A stretch of DNA of 64,000 nt from Methanosarcina flavescens (GCF_001304615.2 NZ_CP032683.1:2542001-2606000); one strand, 5' to 3'; positions 46,684-57,382 are shown, counted from the first letter of the stretch. The notes: generated from the letters alone by a model not told the origin. Translations and numbers: made by a program.

Positions 46684-49325
46684 CAGGCCACCTCCTTGTT
46701 TACTACCGAGTTGACAATCCTGTGGACTGTATCGGGTTTGCTGAAATCGCTTTTCGTGGGGTTAATCCCGTCTTCTCCGAATTTGAACTGTACGAGTACG
46801 CCTCTTGTATCCCTTACTGTAAGGTCATATTGAACTTCCAGATCCTGAAGAGCGTTGACAAGCCTTCTCTGCAGGTACCCTGACTGTGATGTTCTGACCG
46901 CAGTGTCTACAAGTCCTTCCCTACCACCAATTGCGTGGAAGAAGTATTCAGTAGGGTTGAGCCCGCTCTTGTAGCTTGCCTTCACGAACCCATGAGCGTC
47001 TGAACCAAGGTCTCCCTTTCCGAAATGGGGCAGTGTCCTGTCTGCATATCCTCTGCGGATACGTTCACCACGCACGGCCTGCTGCCCAACACAGGCTGCC
47101 ATCTGGGTAAGGTTCAGGATGGAACCTCTGGCCCCTGAACGAGCCATAATAACAGCAGGGTTTTCAAGTCCCATGTGACTGTCTGCTATGTTACCGGTCT
47201 CGTCCCTGGCCTTTCCGAGCTTCTGCATGATGCTCATTTCAATCGTTTCATCAAGGGTTCTTCCTGGAAGGGGTTCAAGTTCCTTGTTCTGGTAAGATTT
47301 AATGAGATTCTGCACGGCATCCTCAGCTTTGTCGAGAACTTCATTGATCTGGATCCTCGCTTCTCTCGGAATGTCTTCATCAGCCACTCCGAAACTCAAG
47401 CCTGTCCGCATGAGAGCTCGAATTGCAAGCTTTGTCATGTCATCCACAAAGCGGGCTCCGGCTTCAGGGCCTATCTCCTTGATAATGCGGTCCAGGACCT
47501 TTCCTTTAAATGCTCCGATAGCTGCCTCATCTATTGTGCCAGTAACGAGTTTCCCGTCCCGGATTACCACATAGGCATCGTTCTGACATTCTTCCTTTTT
47601 ACAGGTGTCACAGTGTAAGCAGACCTGAGCTGTAAACTTCAAATTCAGGTTTTCGGGCAGGATCTGGCTGAAGATCTGCTTTCCTGTCCAGTAGGGTTCT
47701 CCATCAGGATCATACCCTGCAGGCTCTGTCAGATTTCGGGCATTGCTCTTCCGGAGAAGATCGTAAGCGTCATGCTTGGAAATGTGGTTTTCAAAGCGTG
47801 TCAGCAGGAAAAGCCCTGAAATATGGTCGTGAATTCCGCCTATAATGGGACCTCCGAAACGCGGGGAGAGAATATTTTCCTGAACCTGCATGAGAATCTT
47901 TGCCTCAGCTCTGGACTCTTCAGTCTGTAAGGCGTGCATGTTCATTTCATCCCCATCAAAGTCAGCGTTATACGGAGGACATACTGCAGGGTTCAGCCTG
48001 AATGTTTTATCCGGGAGCACCTTTACAGAATGGGCCATAATGCTCATCTTGTGCAGAGAGGGCTGCCTGTTAAAGAGAACGGTATCTCCATCCTTCAACT
48101 GTCGTTCAACTACCCATCCAAACTCCAGTTTTTCGGCAAGGTCTTCTTTATTCATATTGGTGACTTTTATACGCCTGCCGTCAGAACGCAGCACATAATT
48201 TGCTCCGGGGTGTATATCCTCACCATTGCGCACGTAAATCTTGAGCTGCTCTATGTTCCTTGGTGTTACCATAACGGGCAGTGTCAGGGTACGCGCAATG
48301 GGCATAGGAACCCCTACCTCATTAATGCTCAGGTTGGGGCCAGGAGAGATTACGGTACGGGCGGAGAAATTAACACGTTTACCTGACAGACTTCCTCTGA
48401 AACGTCCTTCCTTACCCTTCAAACGTTGGGAGAGGGTTTTTAAAGGTCTGCCTGACCTGTGTCTTGCCGGAGGTATCCCTGAAACGGAATTGTCAAAGAA
48501 AGTTGTAACGTGATACTGAAGGAGTTCCCAGAGATCCTCAATAATGAGTTGAGGGGCGCCTGCTTCCCTGTTTTCCTGGAAACGCTGGTTTATCCTGATA
48601 ATGTCTACCAGCTTGTGTGTCAGGTCGTCTTCACTGCGTTGCCCGGATTCAAGGGTAATTGAAGGGCGAACCGTAACAGGAGGTACGGGCAGAACTGTAA
48701 GAATCATCCACTCAGGTCTTGCATTCATCGGGTCCATTCCGATAACCCGGATATCCTCGTCAGGAATGTTCTCGAAGCGATCCCTTATTTCAGTAGGTGT
48801 CAGCTTCTCCCCGTTCTCAAGGTATTCACTGGGTTTTTCGAATTTAATTTCGAGCTGTTCCTCATTGCAGTAAGGACAGGTCTTTACTTTGCTGGCTTCC
48901 TTATATGCCTCATTGATCAGATCATCAGGCATATGCCCGATTTCCTCAATGCCTGTAAGGTGATCCAGAAAGTGCTGTTTCTGTGCATGTTCAAGGAGAA
49001 GCCTGCTGCATTTCCTGCAGGTTGCCCTGAGGAGTTTTCGGATTACTTTGTTGAAACCTACATGGACTACTGGGGCAACAAGTTCAATGTGCCCGAAGTG
49101 CCCTGGACATTCGCCAGCTCTCCCTGAGCAGGTTCTGCAGCGAAGCCCGGGATCAATAACCCCGAGTTTCGTGTCCATAAGCCCCATGTCAATCGGGAAT
49201 CCGTCATCATCATACGTATCGGCCGTGATAATTGGCGTTGCACTCATCCTACGGATTTCCTTAGGGGACATTAAGCCAAATTTAATAGAAGCAATTCTTT
49301 TCGGAATAGGAGGTATGTTTGCCAT
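46683..49325 (-). CDS. rpoA1: RNA polymerase subunit A'
   Basis: N-terminal part of the catalytic largest subunit, 880 residues. The metal-A aspartates are in NADFDGDEMNMH. N-terminal zinc sites: CRTCSGRAGECPGHFGHIEL and CRKCSR. Also CPYCNEE and the CLHCDTCKKEEC insert. SGKRVNFSARTVISPGPNLSINEVGVP is the active-centre cleft region. It lies 12 bases downstream of rpoB1. Confidence 0.99.
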   Translation of the reverse strand: MANIPPIPKRIASIKFGLMSPKEIRRMSATPIITADTYDDDGFPIDMGLMDTKLGVIDPGLRCRTCSGRAGECPGHFGHIELVAPVVHVGFNKVIRKLLRATCRKCSRLLLEHAQKQHFLDHLTGIEEIGHMPDDLINEAYKEASKVKTCPYCNEEQLEIKFEKPSEYLENGEKLTPTEIRDRFENIPDEDIRVIGMDPMNARPEWMILTVLPVPPVTVRPSITLESGQRSEDDLTHKLVDIIRINQRFQENREAGAPQLIIEDLWELLQYHVTTFFDNSVSGIPPARHRSGRPLKTLSQRLKGKEGRFRGSLSGKRVNFSARTVISPGPNLSINEVGVPMPIARTLTLPVMVTPRNIEQLKIYVRNGEDIHPGANYVLRSDGRRIKVTNMNKEDLAEKLEFGWVVERQLKDGDTVLFNRQPSLHKMSIMAHSVKVLPDKTFRLNPAVCPPYNADFDGDEMNMHALQTEESRAEAKILMQVQENILSPRFGGPIIGGIHDHISGLFLLTRFENHISKHDAYDLLRKSNARNLTEPAGYDPDGEPYWTGKQIFSQILPENLNLKFTAQVCLHCDTCKKEECQNDAYVVIRDGKLVTGTIDEAAIGAFKGKVLDRIIKEIGPEAGARFVDDMTKLAIRALMRTGLSFGVADEDIPREARIQINEVLDKAEDAVQNLIKSYQNKELEPLPGRTLDETIEMSIMQKLGKARDETGNIADSHMGLENPAVIMARSGARGSILNLTQMAACVGQQAVRGERIRRGYADRTLPHFGKGDLGSDAHGFVKASYKSGLNPTEYFFHAIGGREGLVDTAVRTSQSGYLQRRLVNALQDLEVQYDLTVRDTRGVLVQFKFGEDGINPTKSDFSKPDTVHRIVNSVVNKEVA

Positions 49326-49337
49326 ATCTACCTCACC

Positions 49338-51152
49338 TCATACCGCATCTTCAAGATTAAGCCTGGGTGCGACTCCCAGTGATTTTATTTCGTCAAGCAG
49401 CAGTTTGAATGCGTAGCTCATTTCCACAGGATATATATCCGTGTCAGCCCCGCAGGCTGAACAGAATGAAACATTCCGCTGCTTGTCATACGTTGCAATC
49501 ATTCCACAGTGAGAGCAGACAAGTTCCACAACTTTATCCGATTCGTCAAGCAGCCTCTCTTTCAACGACATGGCAGCTCCGTGCCCTACCAGCACATCAC
49601 GCTCCATTTCTCCGAATCTGAGACCACCTTCTCTGGCCCGGCCTTCGGTTGGCTGGCGAGTAAGCACCTGTACAGGCCCGCGTGACCTTGCATGCATCTT
49701 GGAAGTAACCATATGGTGCAGTTTCTGATAGAGAATAACCCCCACAAAGACATCTGCCGGAATCATTTTACCTGTCGTTCCATCGTAGAAAACTTCTTTT
49801 CCAGTATGGGCAAACCCATGTCTTTTCAGGGCTTCTCTAAGGTCTTCTTCTTTTTCTCCGGAGAAAGCTGTCGCATTTACTCTCCGGCCTTCCATGGAAC
49901 CTACTTTCCCGCCAATCATTTCCAGAACGTGACCCACAGTCATACGGGAGGGAATTGCATGCGGGTTAATCATCAGGTCAGGGGTTAGACCGGATTCCGT
50001 AAATGGCATATCTGCAATCGGGACTTTAAGACCTATAACACCTTTTTGCCCGTGTCTTGAGGCGAATTTATCTCCTATATCAGGAATCCTTTCGTCTCTT
50101 ACCTTTACCTTTGCAAGTCTCGTTCCGTTAATGGACTCGGTTAAAATTACCGTATCAACAATTCCTTTTTCGTTGGACCGCATGGTGACAGAGCTTTCTC
50201 TCCTTTGCTCAACCGCAATCCCGAAATCTGACGGTTCTTCAAGGAATCTTGGAGGACTGGTCTTTCCGATCAGCACGTCGTTAGGTCCGACCGGGGTCTC
50301 TGGGTTTACAAGTCCATCGACATCGAGATTAGCATACGCTTCTGCGCTGCGAGCTCCACGGTATTCGGAATCGGGAATCTCGAACTTATCTTCCTGTCCG
50401 CCCGGATACCTTCTTTCTTCACCTTCAAAAGTCCTGAGGAAGTGACTTCTCCCGAGACCTCTTTCGACTGAACCTCTGTTAATAACCAGGGCGTCTTCAA
50501 TATTATATCCTTCATAAGACAGGACTGCAACCACGAAGTTCTGCCCTGCGGGTCTGTCGTCAAAACCTATTGCTTCCGAGGTTCTGGTACTGGTAAGTGC
50601 CCTTTGAGGATAGTGAAGGACATGGGCACGAGTATCAGGTCTGAGTTTCTGGTTAGCAGTTGCAACCCCGATACACTGCTTGATCATGGCTGCACCCATA
50701 GTGTTACGCGGAGATGAATTGTGTTCCGGATAAGGCACCATTCCCGTAGAAATACCTAATATAAGTTCGGGATCGATCTCCATGTGCGTGTGCTTTGGGG
50801 TAATGTCGGCCTCGTAGAGCGCAATATAGGCATTTTCTTCTTCCTCGGCATCGAGATACTCTATACAGCCCTCTTTTACCAGGTCGTCAAAATTGATCTC
50901 CTTGTTTTTAATCTTCTCTATGTGATCAGGAGTTACTTTCAGAGCTCCGTTCTCCACAACTAAAAGGGGCCTTCTTGCTCTGCCCATATCAGAGTTTATA
51001 ATTACTTCTCTTGTGTTATCGTTAAGAGCGACATTTACCTGTCTGGATATGAATCCCTGCCGCCTCATTTTTCTGAGCTCTTCTACAAGCTCTGCAGGGT
51101 TATCATGGGTCCCGACAAGCTCCCCGTTTATGAATACTTTTGCTTTAGTCAT
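49338..51152 (-). CDS. rpoB1: RNA polymerase subunit B'
   Basis: C-terminal part of the second-largest subunit, 604 residues from the ATG at 51152 (GAGGGGT about ten bases upstream; an in-frame TTG at 51170 would overlap rpoB2). Active-centre segments: [55 protein letters not shown], and the C-terminal zinc ribbon [23 protein letters not shown]. The B'/B'' split is characteristic of methanogens. Confidence 0.98.
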   Translation of the reverse strand: MTKAKVFINGELVGTHDNPAELVEELRKMRRQGFISRQVNVALNDNTREVIINSDMGRARRPLLVVENGALKVTPDHIEKIKNKEINFDDLVKEGCIEYLDAEEEENAYIALYEADITPKHTHMEIDPELILGISTGMVPYPEHNSSPRNTMGAAMIKQCIGVATANQKLRPDTRAHVLHYPQRALTSTRTSEAIGFDDRPAGQNFVVAVLSYEGYNIEDALVINRGSVERGLGRSHFLRTFEGEERRYPGGQEDKFEIPDSEYRGARSAEAYANLDVDGLVNPETPVGPNDVLIGKTSPPRFLEEPSDFGIAVEQRRESSVTMRSNEKGIVDTVILTESINGTRLAKVKVRDERIPDIGDKFASRHGQKGVIGLKVPIADMPFTESGLTPDLMINPHAIPSRMTVGHVLEMIGGKVGSMEGRRVNATAFSGEKEEDLREALKRHGFAHTGKEVFYDGTTGKMIPADVFVGVILYQKLHHMVTSKMHARSRGPVQVLTRQPTEGRAREGGLRFGEMERDVLVGHGAAMSLKERLLDESDKVVELVCSHCGMIATYDKQRNVSFCSACGADTDIYPVEMSYAFKLLLDEIKSLGVAPRLNLEDAV

Positions 51153-51166
51153 TTGACATCGACCCC

Positions 51167-52816
51167 TCAATCATCGTACATAGATCCGAGATCTTCCATA
51201 TCTGAATAATCGTAGAATTCATCATCTTTATATTTGGTTTCGATTTCTGAAGGCTCTTCAAACTCTTCTACAATCTCTTCTCCGAACTCGTCAAGTAGGG
51301 TTTCCTTCAGCTTGGCAGGAAGTTCGGGTACTTTTACAACCACACGCTCGACATTCAGGTCGTAGAGTATTTTCTTCACGCTATCGGTATCTTCTATTCC
51401 TGTTGAAAGCTCAACCATTTCGGCAAAGTTTTTCACCAGTCCACAGTTCGGGCCTTCAGGAGTTTCCGAGGGACAGAGTCTTCCCCACTGGGTTGCGTGC
51501 AGGTCTCTTGCCTCGAAGTGAGGCTGGGCACGTGAAAGCGGAGATATTACACGGCGCAGGTGGGAGAGCGTTGAGATATAGTCGTTCCTATCAAGGAGCT
51601 GGGATACACCTGTTCTTCCTCCAACCCAGTTTCCGGTTGCGAGAGGGTGCTGCAGGCGGTCAGTGAGCACATCTGCCCTTACTATTGTGGCGACGTTCAG
51701 TTCCCTGTTCCTCATGTTTGCGCGCTCCAGCTGGAACTTTATGTCTCTTGCAAGTCTGTTGAAAGATACTCTAAAAAGGTCTTCCATCAGGTCACCTGCA
51801 AGTTTCAGTCTTTTGTTTGCATAATGGTCTTTGTCGTCTTCCGCACGCTTGCCAAGTGCCAGCTCAAAACAGGATTCAGCCATTCTTGCCAGGAAGTGAG
51901 CTTTGGAGACCCGGTCCCTCATATCGTTTCCAAGATGTGGGAACAGGTACCTGTCAATAACGTAATTTGCTCTTTTTATCTGGTATTCCTTGGCCTGGCC
52001 TGCAGCAACCCTTGCTCCTATTTTCTCGATTGCTTCTTCCTGGGTTTCGACTTCGGCTTCTTCCAGGTTCTCCAACATAAACTTGATAATTTCGGGATCA
52101 CTTGAAACTGCATTTACGATATCTTCGTCAGTTACTACCCCAAGCGCTCTCATAAGGGTAATGAAAAATACCCGGCCTGAGATAGAAGGGAAAGAAACCT
52201 CAAGCAGGGATTTTCTTCCTCTTTCCACGATCACGAGCGCTCTGTATCCGCGTCTCTGGGAGAAAACCTTTGCAACCTCTATAGTATCGCCGTACCTCTC
52301 ACCATATTCTACAAGAATCTTATTAGGAGCGAGGTCCTCAAGGGTCATAACCACCCTTTCGGTACCGCCGATAATGAAGTATCCCCCTGGGTCAAGTGGG
52401 TCTTCCCCATAGCGGATTTTTTCACTTTCGCTAAGCCCTGGAAGGTTACAGATCTTGGATTTGACCATGATCGGAAGCTGTCCTATTTTTGACTCCATTA
52501 CCTCGGATTCAACCCCGTCTTTTACCACGCTCATCTCAAGATAAAGAGGGCCTGAGTACGAGAGGTTCCTGAGCCTTGCCTCGTTGGGATAAAGTTTTTC
52601 AATTGCCCCGTCAGCTTCCTTTACCACAGGATGCTCTACCCGTATCTTGCCGAGTTTCAGGTAGGTGTCCTCGATATCGGTTTCTATTATTCTTTGTTCA
52701 TCTATGATCTTTTGCAGCCCGTAATCTATAAACTTATTGAATGAATCTATATGGTGCTGCACTATCTTGTCCCGTGTAAAATAAGCCTGCGACAGTATAC
52801 TGGTTTCTATTACGAT
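51167..52816 (-). CDS. rpoB2: RNA polymerase subunit B''
   Basis: N-terminal part of the second-largest subunit, about 540-550 residues. Conserved: [104 protein letters not shown]. The first conventional start codon is GTG at 52762, but homologous sequence continues upstream ([17 protein letters not shown]), and GAGGGTG at 52822-52828 marks a ribosome-binding site at 52816-52810, where only ATC, GTA or ATA codons stand. I therefore set the end at 52816, with a non-canonical start. Confidence 0.95.
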   Translation of the reverse strand: MVIETSILSQAYFTRDKIVQHHIDSFNKFIDYGLQKIIDEQRIIETDIEDTYLKLGKIRVEHPVVKEADGAIEKLYPNEARLRNLSYSGPLYLEMSVVKDGVESEVMESKIGQLPIMVKSKICNLPGLSESEKIRYGEDPLDPGGYFIIGGTERVVMTLEDLAPNKILVEYGERYGDTIEVAKVFSQRRGYRALVIVERGRKSLLEVSFPSISGRVFFITLMRALGVVTDEDIVNAVSSDPEIIKFMLENLEEAEVETQEEAIEKIGARVAAGQAKEYQIKRANYVIDRYLFPHLGNDMRDRVSKAHFLARMAESCFELALGKRAEDDKDHYANKRLKLAGDLMEDLFRVSFNRLARDIKFQLERANMRNRELNVATIVRADVLTDRLQHPLATGNWVGGRTGVSQLLDRNDYISTLSHLRRVISPLSRAQPHFEARDLHATQWGRLCPSETPEGPNCGLVKNFAEMVELSTGIEDTDSVKKILYDLNVERVVVKVPELPAKLKETLLDEFGEEIVEEFEEPSEIETKYKDDEFYDYSDMEDLGSMYDD

Positions 52817-52821
52817 GATAG

Positions 52822-52828
52822 CACCCTC
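52822..52828 (-). promoter_or_regulatory. Ribosome-binding site that places the rpoB2 start
   Basis: GAGGGTG on the minus strand. It sits 6-12 bases before the ATC/GTA/ATA codons at 52816-52808 and 60 bases before the GTG at 52762, so it argues against the GTG. Confidence 0.6.
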
Positions 52829-52974
52829 TTTGCTTTGTTATAATGAGAATCAAGAAGTTTTGATCTTCTGATCGGTATGCGGTTGTTAAATTTTTCCGTA
52901 TGATGGTGCATGGAATTCAAAAAACATTCCTTAAAGAGTACATGAGATCATGCAAGCGGTCTACTCCCCTCCGC

Positions 52975-53211
52975 TTACTCGATCACAAGTCTGTAATACT
53001 CTGCCTCCCCCGCAGTTTGACTTTTTCTTGTGATTTTCACTACGTCTCCGACGGCAGCTCCTATTTCCTTAATAATAGGATCCTGCACTTTAATTTTCGG
53101 AAGTTGTTCCTTTTCAATTGAATACTTGCTTAAAACAGACTTTAACTCGCCCTCAGACATGATTTCATGTTTAGGGACCAACTCATGGTCGAGCAGGCTG
53201 AATTTTGTCAA
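52975..53211 (-). CDS. rpoH: RNA polymerase subunit H
   Basis: 78-residue subunit homologous to the C-terminus of eukaryotic Rpb5: LLDHELVPKHEIMSEGELKSVLSKYSI, LPKIKVQDPIIKEIGAAVGDVVKITRKSQTAGEAEYYRLVI. TTG start at 53211 with GGAGG about seven bases upstream. First gene of the rpo cluster. Confidence 0.97.
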   Translation of the reverse strand: MTKFSLLDHELVPKHEIMSEGELKSVLSKYSIEKEQLPKIKVQDPIIKEIGAAVGDVVKITRKSQTAGEAEYYRLVIE

Positions 53212-53295
53212 ATCCTTTCCTCCAAAAATAAAGTATTAAAAAAATTTGATTAAATTTTCCAGCGAATGGCCTTTCCGCCGGTATAATAAAGAGTA

Positions 53296-53372
53296 TGGCG
53301 GGCCCGTAGGGATTTGAACCCTAGGCCGACTGGTTAAAAGCCAGTCGCTCTGCCTGACTGAGCTACGGGCCC
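53296..53372 (-). tRNA. tRNA-Lys (anticodon UUU)
   Basis: Minus strand. Acceptor arms GGGCCCG and CGGGCCC pair fully; the D-arm begins TAGCTCAG; anticodon stem CTGGC/GCCAG-like (ACTGG-CTTTTAA-CCAGT) gives anticodon TTT; T-arm AGGGTTCAAATCCCT. Discriminator G and an encoded CCA follow (53298-53296). No intron. Confidence 0.96.
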
Positions 53373-54012
53373 AGTTGCTTTTTCTACTTTACTGATTTAC
53401 ACCTTTTTCGTGCTGTCCTGCTGCCCCGCTGCCTCAGGGAGCACCTCTCACACCGATGCAACCCTCTAATTATAGCTATTCTATAAATAGTTTCTGGTGA
53501 GATAATTTTTTCTCCCTCGATTTCTATGAATTTATGCTAAATTTCTTTCTTACTTCCAGGATTTTTCGAGATATTTTCCTGATTTTGCTGGAAATCTATA
53601 TGTACGATAATTTCCATTTTTTTTAAAGTAAGGCCAAAAACTAATTTATCTCTCCATAAATGCGGGTAAACGGAGACATTTGCCCCGATTCTAAATAACG
53701 TCCCGATCTCCCGTCAGTCAACCTTTCCAAAAATAAAACCATTAGACTTATATTAATGCTTCTAAAACCTAAACAATTTTTAAAAATTTAAGTAGAATAA
53801 TTAATTCTTAGTCAAATAATTAATTTCTAGCCTTGCTGCCCGAGTTCCGCAAACCTTTTGAGAAAAGGTTTGAGCGCAAACCCCTAGTAACGGCGTGGTC
53901 AAGTGGCGCAACAATTGGTGATCAACCAGCGCAATGGTTATGCTTGAGCGAAAACGATGAGAAGGCTTGGTTTTGGGTAGCATGATTCATTGGTGAGACC
54001 TTAGTGCTCTCT
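53373..54012. other. Long intergenic region with a dispersed repeat
   Basis: From the tRNA gene start to the PfpI-like gene. The tRNA promoter is presumably near 53380-53420. The 53848-53960 part is the repeat listed next. A 60-codon minus-strand frame near 53801-53983 is embedded in the repeat and is not supported. Nothing else is seen. Confidence 0.6.
53848..53960. repeat. Dispersed repeat element with a perfect hairpin
   Basis: AAACCTTTT-gag-AAAAGGTTT (53851-53871) is a perfect 9-bp-arm hairpin flanked by GCGCAAAC; ACGGCGTGGTCAAGTGG and TGGTGATCAACC follow. In inverse orientation these match the modules at 34293-34464 (the CCGCTTGACCACGCCGT segment and the TTGATCAAAC-hairpin-GCG unit). 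Confidence 0.75.
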
Positions 54013-54582
54013 TTAAACATTTATCTTTGGGCCAAGCAATTCGACAAAGGCTCTTAACCAGGCAGGGTGGTTTGTCCAGGCTTGAGCTGTTACCAGATTT
54101 TTATCCGTAATTACGGGTTCAGACTGCCAATCAGCACCTGCTAGCCGGCATTCTGCAGCACATGCCGGATATGATGTTACCCGATAGCCTTCCAGAACCT
54201 TAGCGGCTGCCAGAAGTTGCAGGCCATGGCAAATGGCTGCTACAGGCTTGCCAGCCGTAAAGAAATCCTGTACGAGTTCAAGGGTATCATCATACATACG
54301 GATGTATTCAGGAGCTCTGCCACCCGGAACAACAAGACCTTCATATTCATTCGCATTTACTTTAGCAGCGGGTACATCTACTGGAATACGATTCCCGGGA
54401 AGCTCAATATAGGTATCGAGCGTAGTAAAGTCATGTACGACCAATTGCAGCATGTCACCGGCTTTTTTATTGGGTGCCGATATGTCCACCTTGTAGCCCA
54501 GCATCTGGAGTGATTGCTGAGGTACCTTAACCTCATAATCCTCAGCGCAATCCCCTGTTAAGATAAGGATTTTCTTTGACAT
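54013..54582 (-). CDS. DJ-1/PfpI superfamily protein
   Basis: Class I glutamine-amidotransferase-like fold, 189 residues from the ATG at 54582 (GGGGGGA just upstream). KILILTGDCAEDYEV, then EGLVVPGGRAPEYIRMYDDTLELVQDFFTAGKPVAAICHGLQLLAAAKVLEG with the nucleophile Cys in AICHG. Family members are glyoxalases, deglycases, proteases or stress chaperones; sequence does not decide among them. A frame extension to 54684 is unlikely to be translated. A large palindrome lies upstream. Confidence 0.92.
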   Translation of the reverse strand: MSKKILILTGDCAEDYEVKVPQQSLQMLGYKVDISAPNKKAGDMLQLVVHDFTTLDTYIELPGNRIPVDVPAAKVNANEYEGLVVPGGRAPEYIRMYDDTLELVQDFFTAGKPVAAICHGLQLLAAAKVLEGYRVTSYPACAAECRLAGADWQSEPVITDKNLVTAQAWTNHPAWLRAFVELLGPKINV

Positions 54583-54680
54583 ATGTTCCCCCCTTGCAGT
54601 TTTACCAATTTCTGAACTATAAAGTTTTTTCCACAATAACCTGCTCAGTTCAAAAATCAGTGACCTAATTAAATGCAACA

Positions 54681-54726
54681 TCATTACATGAAATGCATAA
54701 TTTTACACATGGTAATGATGTAAAAT
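54681..54726. promoter_or_regulatory. Palindromic operator-like region upstream of the PfpI-like gene
   Basis: TCATTACATG and CATGGTAATGA form a near-perfect outer inverted repeat (54680-54719); ATTTTACA (54700-54707) and TGTAAAAT (54719-54726) form a second, perfect 8-bp pair. About 100-140 bases before the start codon. Likely regulatory, by position and symmetry. Confidence 0.5.
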
Positions 54727-54884
54727 GTAAGTACAATAACAATAGACTTTAACATTATTAATTTTTTCTATATATAATCTTTCTCTGCCAATTTAAGCAA
54801 TTCTAACAAATAATGAGTATCCTGATACCCCACATATATCAGAAATAAGCCTGGAGGAATTGGTAATTGACCGTTTGACCATAA

Positions 54885-56810
54885 TCAGGTTAGAAAAGTA
54901 AAGTTTTCTGGAGATCTCAAAGGCTCCTGATAAGTTTCCTGCTGCTTCTCTGCTACCGAGAACTCAATAATAAACTCAGTTCCGGAGGTCCTGTTCAATT
55001 CGAGTACTCCATCTAGCTGGTCTACCAGGATAGTTACCAGCTGTATCCCTAATGTGTCGGAATCTTCTATATTAAGGCTCTCAGGTATACCTGCTCCGTT
55101 GTCTGAAATGGTTAGAATGTAATTTTTACTTTTGTGCCCTTCATTTTTGCCTTCGATCTTATCGTTCTCGAATTTTCGATTCTCTTCCCTAGAAAGCTTA
55201 ATCCGAATTTCTCCAGATTTTTTGCTTGGAAATGCGTGTTTGAGGGAGTTTGATACAAGTTCGTTGACAACCATTCCTAAAGGAACTGCGGTATCCATGT
55301 CAAAAAAAGTATTTTCCTCGATTTCCAGACACAGATTGATTCCTGAGGTTCCGACACTATAACACCTGAAGAGATCCTCGGTCAGCTTCTGCAGGTATGT
55401 TCCGAAATTAAGTGTGCTGACCTCTCGCGATCCATAAAGCTCTTCATGAATAAGAGCCATAGAAATAACCCTATTCTGGCTATCCTTGAATGCTGCAAGG
55501 ACTTTTGAAGTGTCATAGCTGTCACTACCAGCGAATTTCTCAGCCTGGAGATCGAGCAGGGATGAGATGACCTGCAAGTTATTTTTTATCCGATGGTGAA
55601 TTTCTTTTTTACGAGCTTCTTCAATCCTTTTTAGTACATTTTCAGCCTTTTTCCTTTCCGTGATATCTTTCATTATCCCGAAGACTTTATTTGTGAGATA
55701 ATTTCCTTTTTGAAGGCAAACAACATGTTCCTCGATATGGATATATTCTCCGTCCTTCCTTCTAAAACGATATTCCAGGTGGAAATTTCTCTTATTTTCA
55801 GCGTTCTTTATGTTCTGGGTGCAATCATTCATCTTCTGGTTCCAGACTCTAATCTGGTCGTCAGGGTGGACATTATTTATCCATAGTTCAATCCCGATAT
55901 TCATCAGTTCTTCCTGAGTATATCCCGTGACCTTTTCTATGGCACCTGCCCAGTAAATTCTACCATCCTCAGTATCGTATTCGTATATGAGCTGCCCTGT
56001 CTGCTCCGCAATTATACGATACCTTTCCTCACTTCTCTGAAGCCTCTCTTCGGCTTTTTTGCTCTCGGTTATATCTCTGGCAATTATCGAGACTGCTGCA
56101 AGCTCTCCGGAGATGTCAAAAATCGGGGAAAGGGTCATTGACACATCTATAATCCTGCCGTCTTTTCTTAACCGTGAAGTTTCATACTGATGAACCTTTT
56201 CTCCCCGCTTAACCATCTCAACTAATCTTTTTGATTCATTATTCAGTGCAGACGGTATTAAGAAATTTGCGGGCTTGCCCAAAGTTTCCTCAGCCGAATA
56301 CCTATAGATCTGCTCTGCCCCTTTATTCCAGCTTGTAATAATTCCTTCAAGCGATTTTGTTATAATAGCATCATTTGACGATTCCACAACATTTGCTAAG
56401 TTCTTGATTTTTTCCTCGGATTTTTTACGTTCAATGGAATACTGGATAGAACGTATCAGTAATTTTCCGTCTACCTGCCCTTTGACCAAGTAGTCCTGAG
56501 CACCCTGCTTTACGGCATTGATTCCGATTCTTTCATCATTCATACCTGTCAGGATTATGATGGGAATTCGTGAGTTCCTTGCATGAATCTCAAGAAAAGT
56601 GTCAATACCATCGCTGTCCGGTAATCCCAGGTCGGTTAGTATTACATCAAACGAGTTCTCTTTAAGAAGATTCAAACCTTCGTTTAAGGTTACAGCATTT
56701 TTAAGCTCATACGGAAAGCTAGAGAATTCTTCGAGCATATCTTCAATTAAACCTGCATCCCCGGGGTTGTCCTCAACAAGTAAGATCTCAATCTTCTTAT
56801 CCATATCCAA
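54885..56810 (-). CDS. Receiver-PAS-PAS-HisKA_2 sensor histidine kinase
   Basis: 641-residue cytoplasmic kinase with an N-terminal receiver domain (VEDNPGDAGLIED; phospho-acceptor Asp60 in ILTDLGLPDSDG; Lys in DYLVKGQ), two PAS domains (about 140-255 and 270-390, each ending ARDITESKKAEE / MKDITERKKAEN), and a HisKA_2-type dimerisation/phosphoacceptor helix EIHHRIKNNLQVISSLLDLQAEK (His405/406) with an ATPase domain (VNELVSNSLKHAF, DNGAGIP). It has no membrane segments. Third gene of a three-gene unit, 26 bases after the lone receiver gene. Confidence 0.93.
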   Translation of the reverse strand: MDMDKKIEILLVEDNPGDAGLIEDMLEEFSSFPYELKNAVTLNEGLNLLKENSFDVILTDLGLPDSDGIDTFLEIHARNSRIPIIILTGMNDERIGINAVKQGAQDYLVKGQVDGKLLIRSIQYSIERKKSEEKIKNLANVVESSNDAIITKSLEGIITSWNKGAEQIYRYSAEETLGKPANFLIPSALNNESKRLVEMVKRGEKVHQYETSRLRKDGRIIDVSMTLSPIFDISGELAAVSIIARDITESKKAEERLQRSEERYRIIAEQTGQLIYEYDTEDGRIYWAGAIEKVTGYTQEELMNIGIELWINNVHPDDQIRVWNQKMNDCTQNIKNAENKRNFHLEYRFRRKDGEYIHIEEHVVCLQKGNYLTNKVFGIMKDITERKKAENVLKRIEEARKKEIHHRIKNNLQVISSLLDLQAEKFAGSDSYDTSKVLAAFKDSQNRVISMALIHEELYGSREVSTLNFGTYLQKLTEDLFRCYSVGTSGINLCLEIEENTFFDMDTAVPLGMVVNELVSNSLKHAFPSKKSGEIRIKLSREENRKFENDKIEGKNEGHKSKNYILTISDNGAGIPESLNIEDSDTLGIQLVTILVDQLDGVLELNRTSGTEFIIEFSVAEKQQETYQEPLRSPENFTFLT

Positions 56811-56836
56811 GCGACCTATCAGGGGTTAATTTTATC

Positions 56837-57283
56837 TCATTTCGACGGCAGTTTTACAATCTCAAGCCAGAAGCTTTCTATGGATTTAACTACTTTTATA
56901 AATTGATCAAAGTCAACAGGTTTGATAATGTATGCATTGGCTTGGAGATTATAAGATCTCAGTATGTCCTCTTCGGCTTTTGAAGTCGTTAAAACCACAA
57001 TAGGTATGTTTTTAAGTTCATCGTCGCTTTTCACTTCCTCAAGAACCTCGCGCCCATCTTTTTTTGGTAAATTTAAATCCAGAAGTATTATATCAGGGCG
57101 TGGAGATTCTGAGAATTGTCCTTCGCCACGTAAAAAAGCGATTGCCTCTTCTCCATCTTCTACAATATGAAGAGTATTCCCGATTTTCGCATCTTCGAAA
57201 ACTTCTTCAATTAAGCCTATATCTCCTTTACTGTCCTCCACTAAGAGTATTTCTACGGATTTAGATATGGTCCGGGTTCTCAT
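56837..57283 (-). CDS. Single-domain response regulator
   Basis: 148-residue receiver domain without output domain, Rcp1-like: ILLVEDSKGDIGLIEEVFEDAK, acceptor Asp69 in DIILLDLNLPKKDGREVL, VVLTTSKAEED and the Lys in AYIIKPVDFDQF. Such proteins relay phosphate between kinases or act by protein contact. It sits between two kinases, so it is likely the shuttle of this phosphorelay. Spacing is 99 bases after the big kinase. Confidence 0.94.
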   Translation of the reverse strand: MRTRTISKSVEILLVEDSKGDIGLIEEVFEDAKIGNTLHIVEDGEEAIAFLRGEGQFSESPRPDIILLDLNLPKKDGREVLEEVKSDDELKNIPIVVLTTSKAEEDILRSYNLQANAYIIKPVDFDQFIKVVKSIESFWLEIVKLPSK

Positions 57284-57382
57284 TTTTATGACCTTCCTGG
57301 CTATGAATATAAATTCGAAATTTCCTTAAAATATTTTTAAGTTTCGAATAAGACTTTTGAGGCTCAAAGGCTGTTCTAAATT

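Noticed and set aside
53801-53983. 60-codon minus-strand frame in the tRNA-PfpI gap
   Set aside because: It falls inside the dispersed hairpin repeat and is translated repeat sequence.
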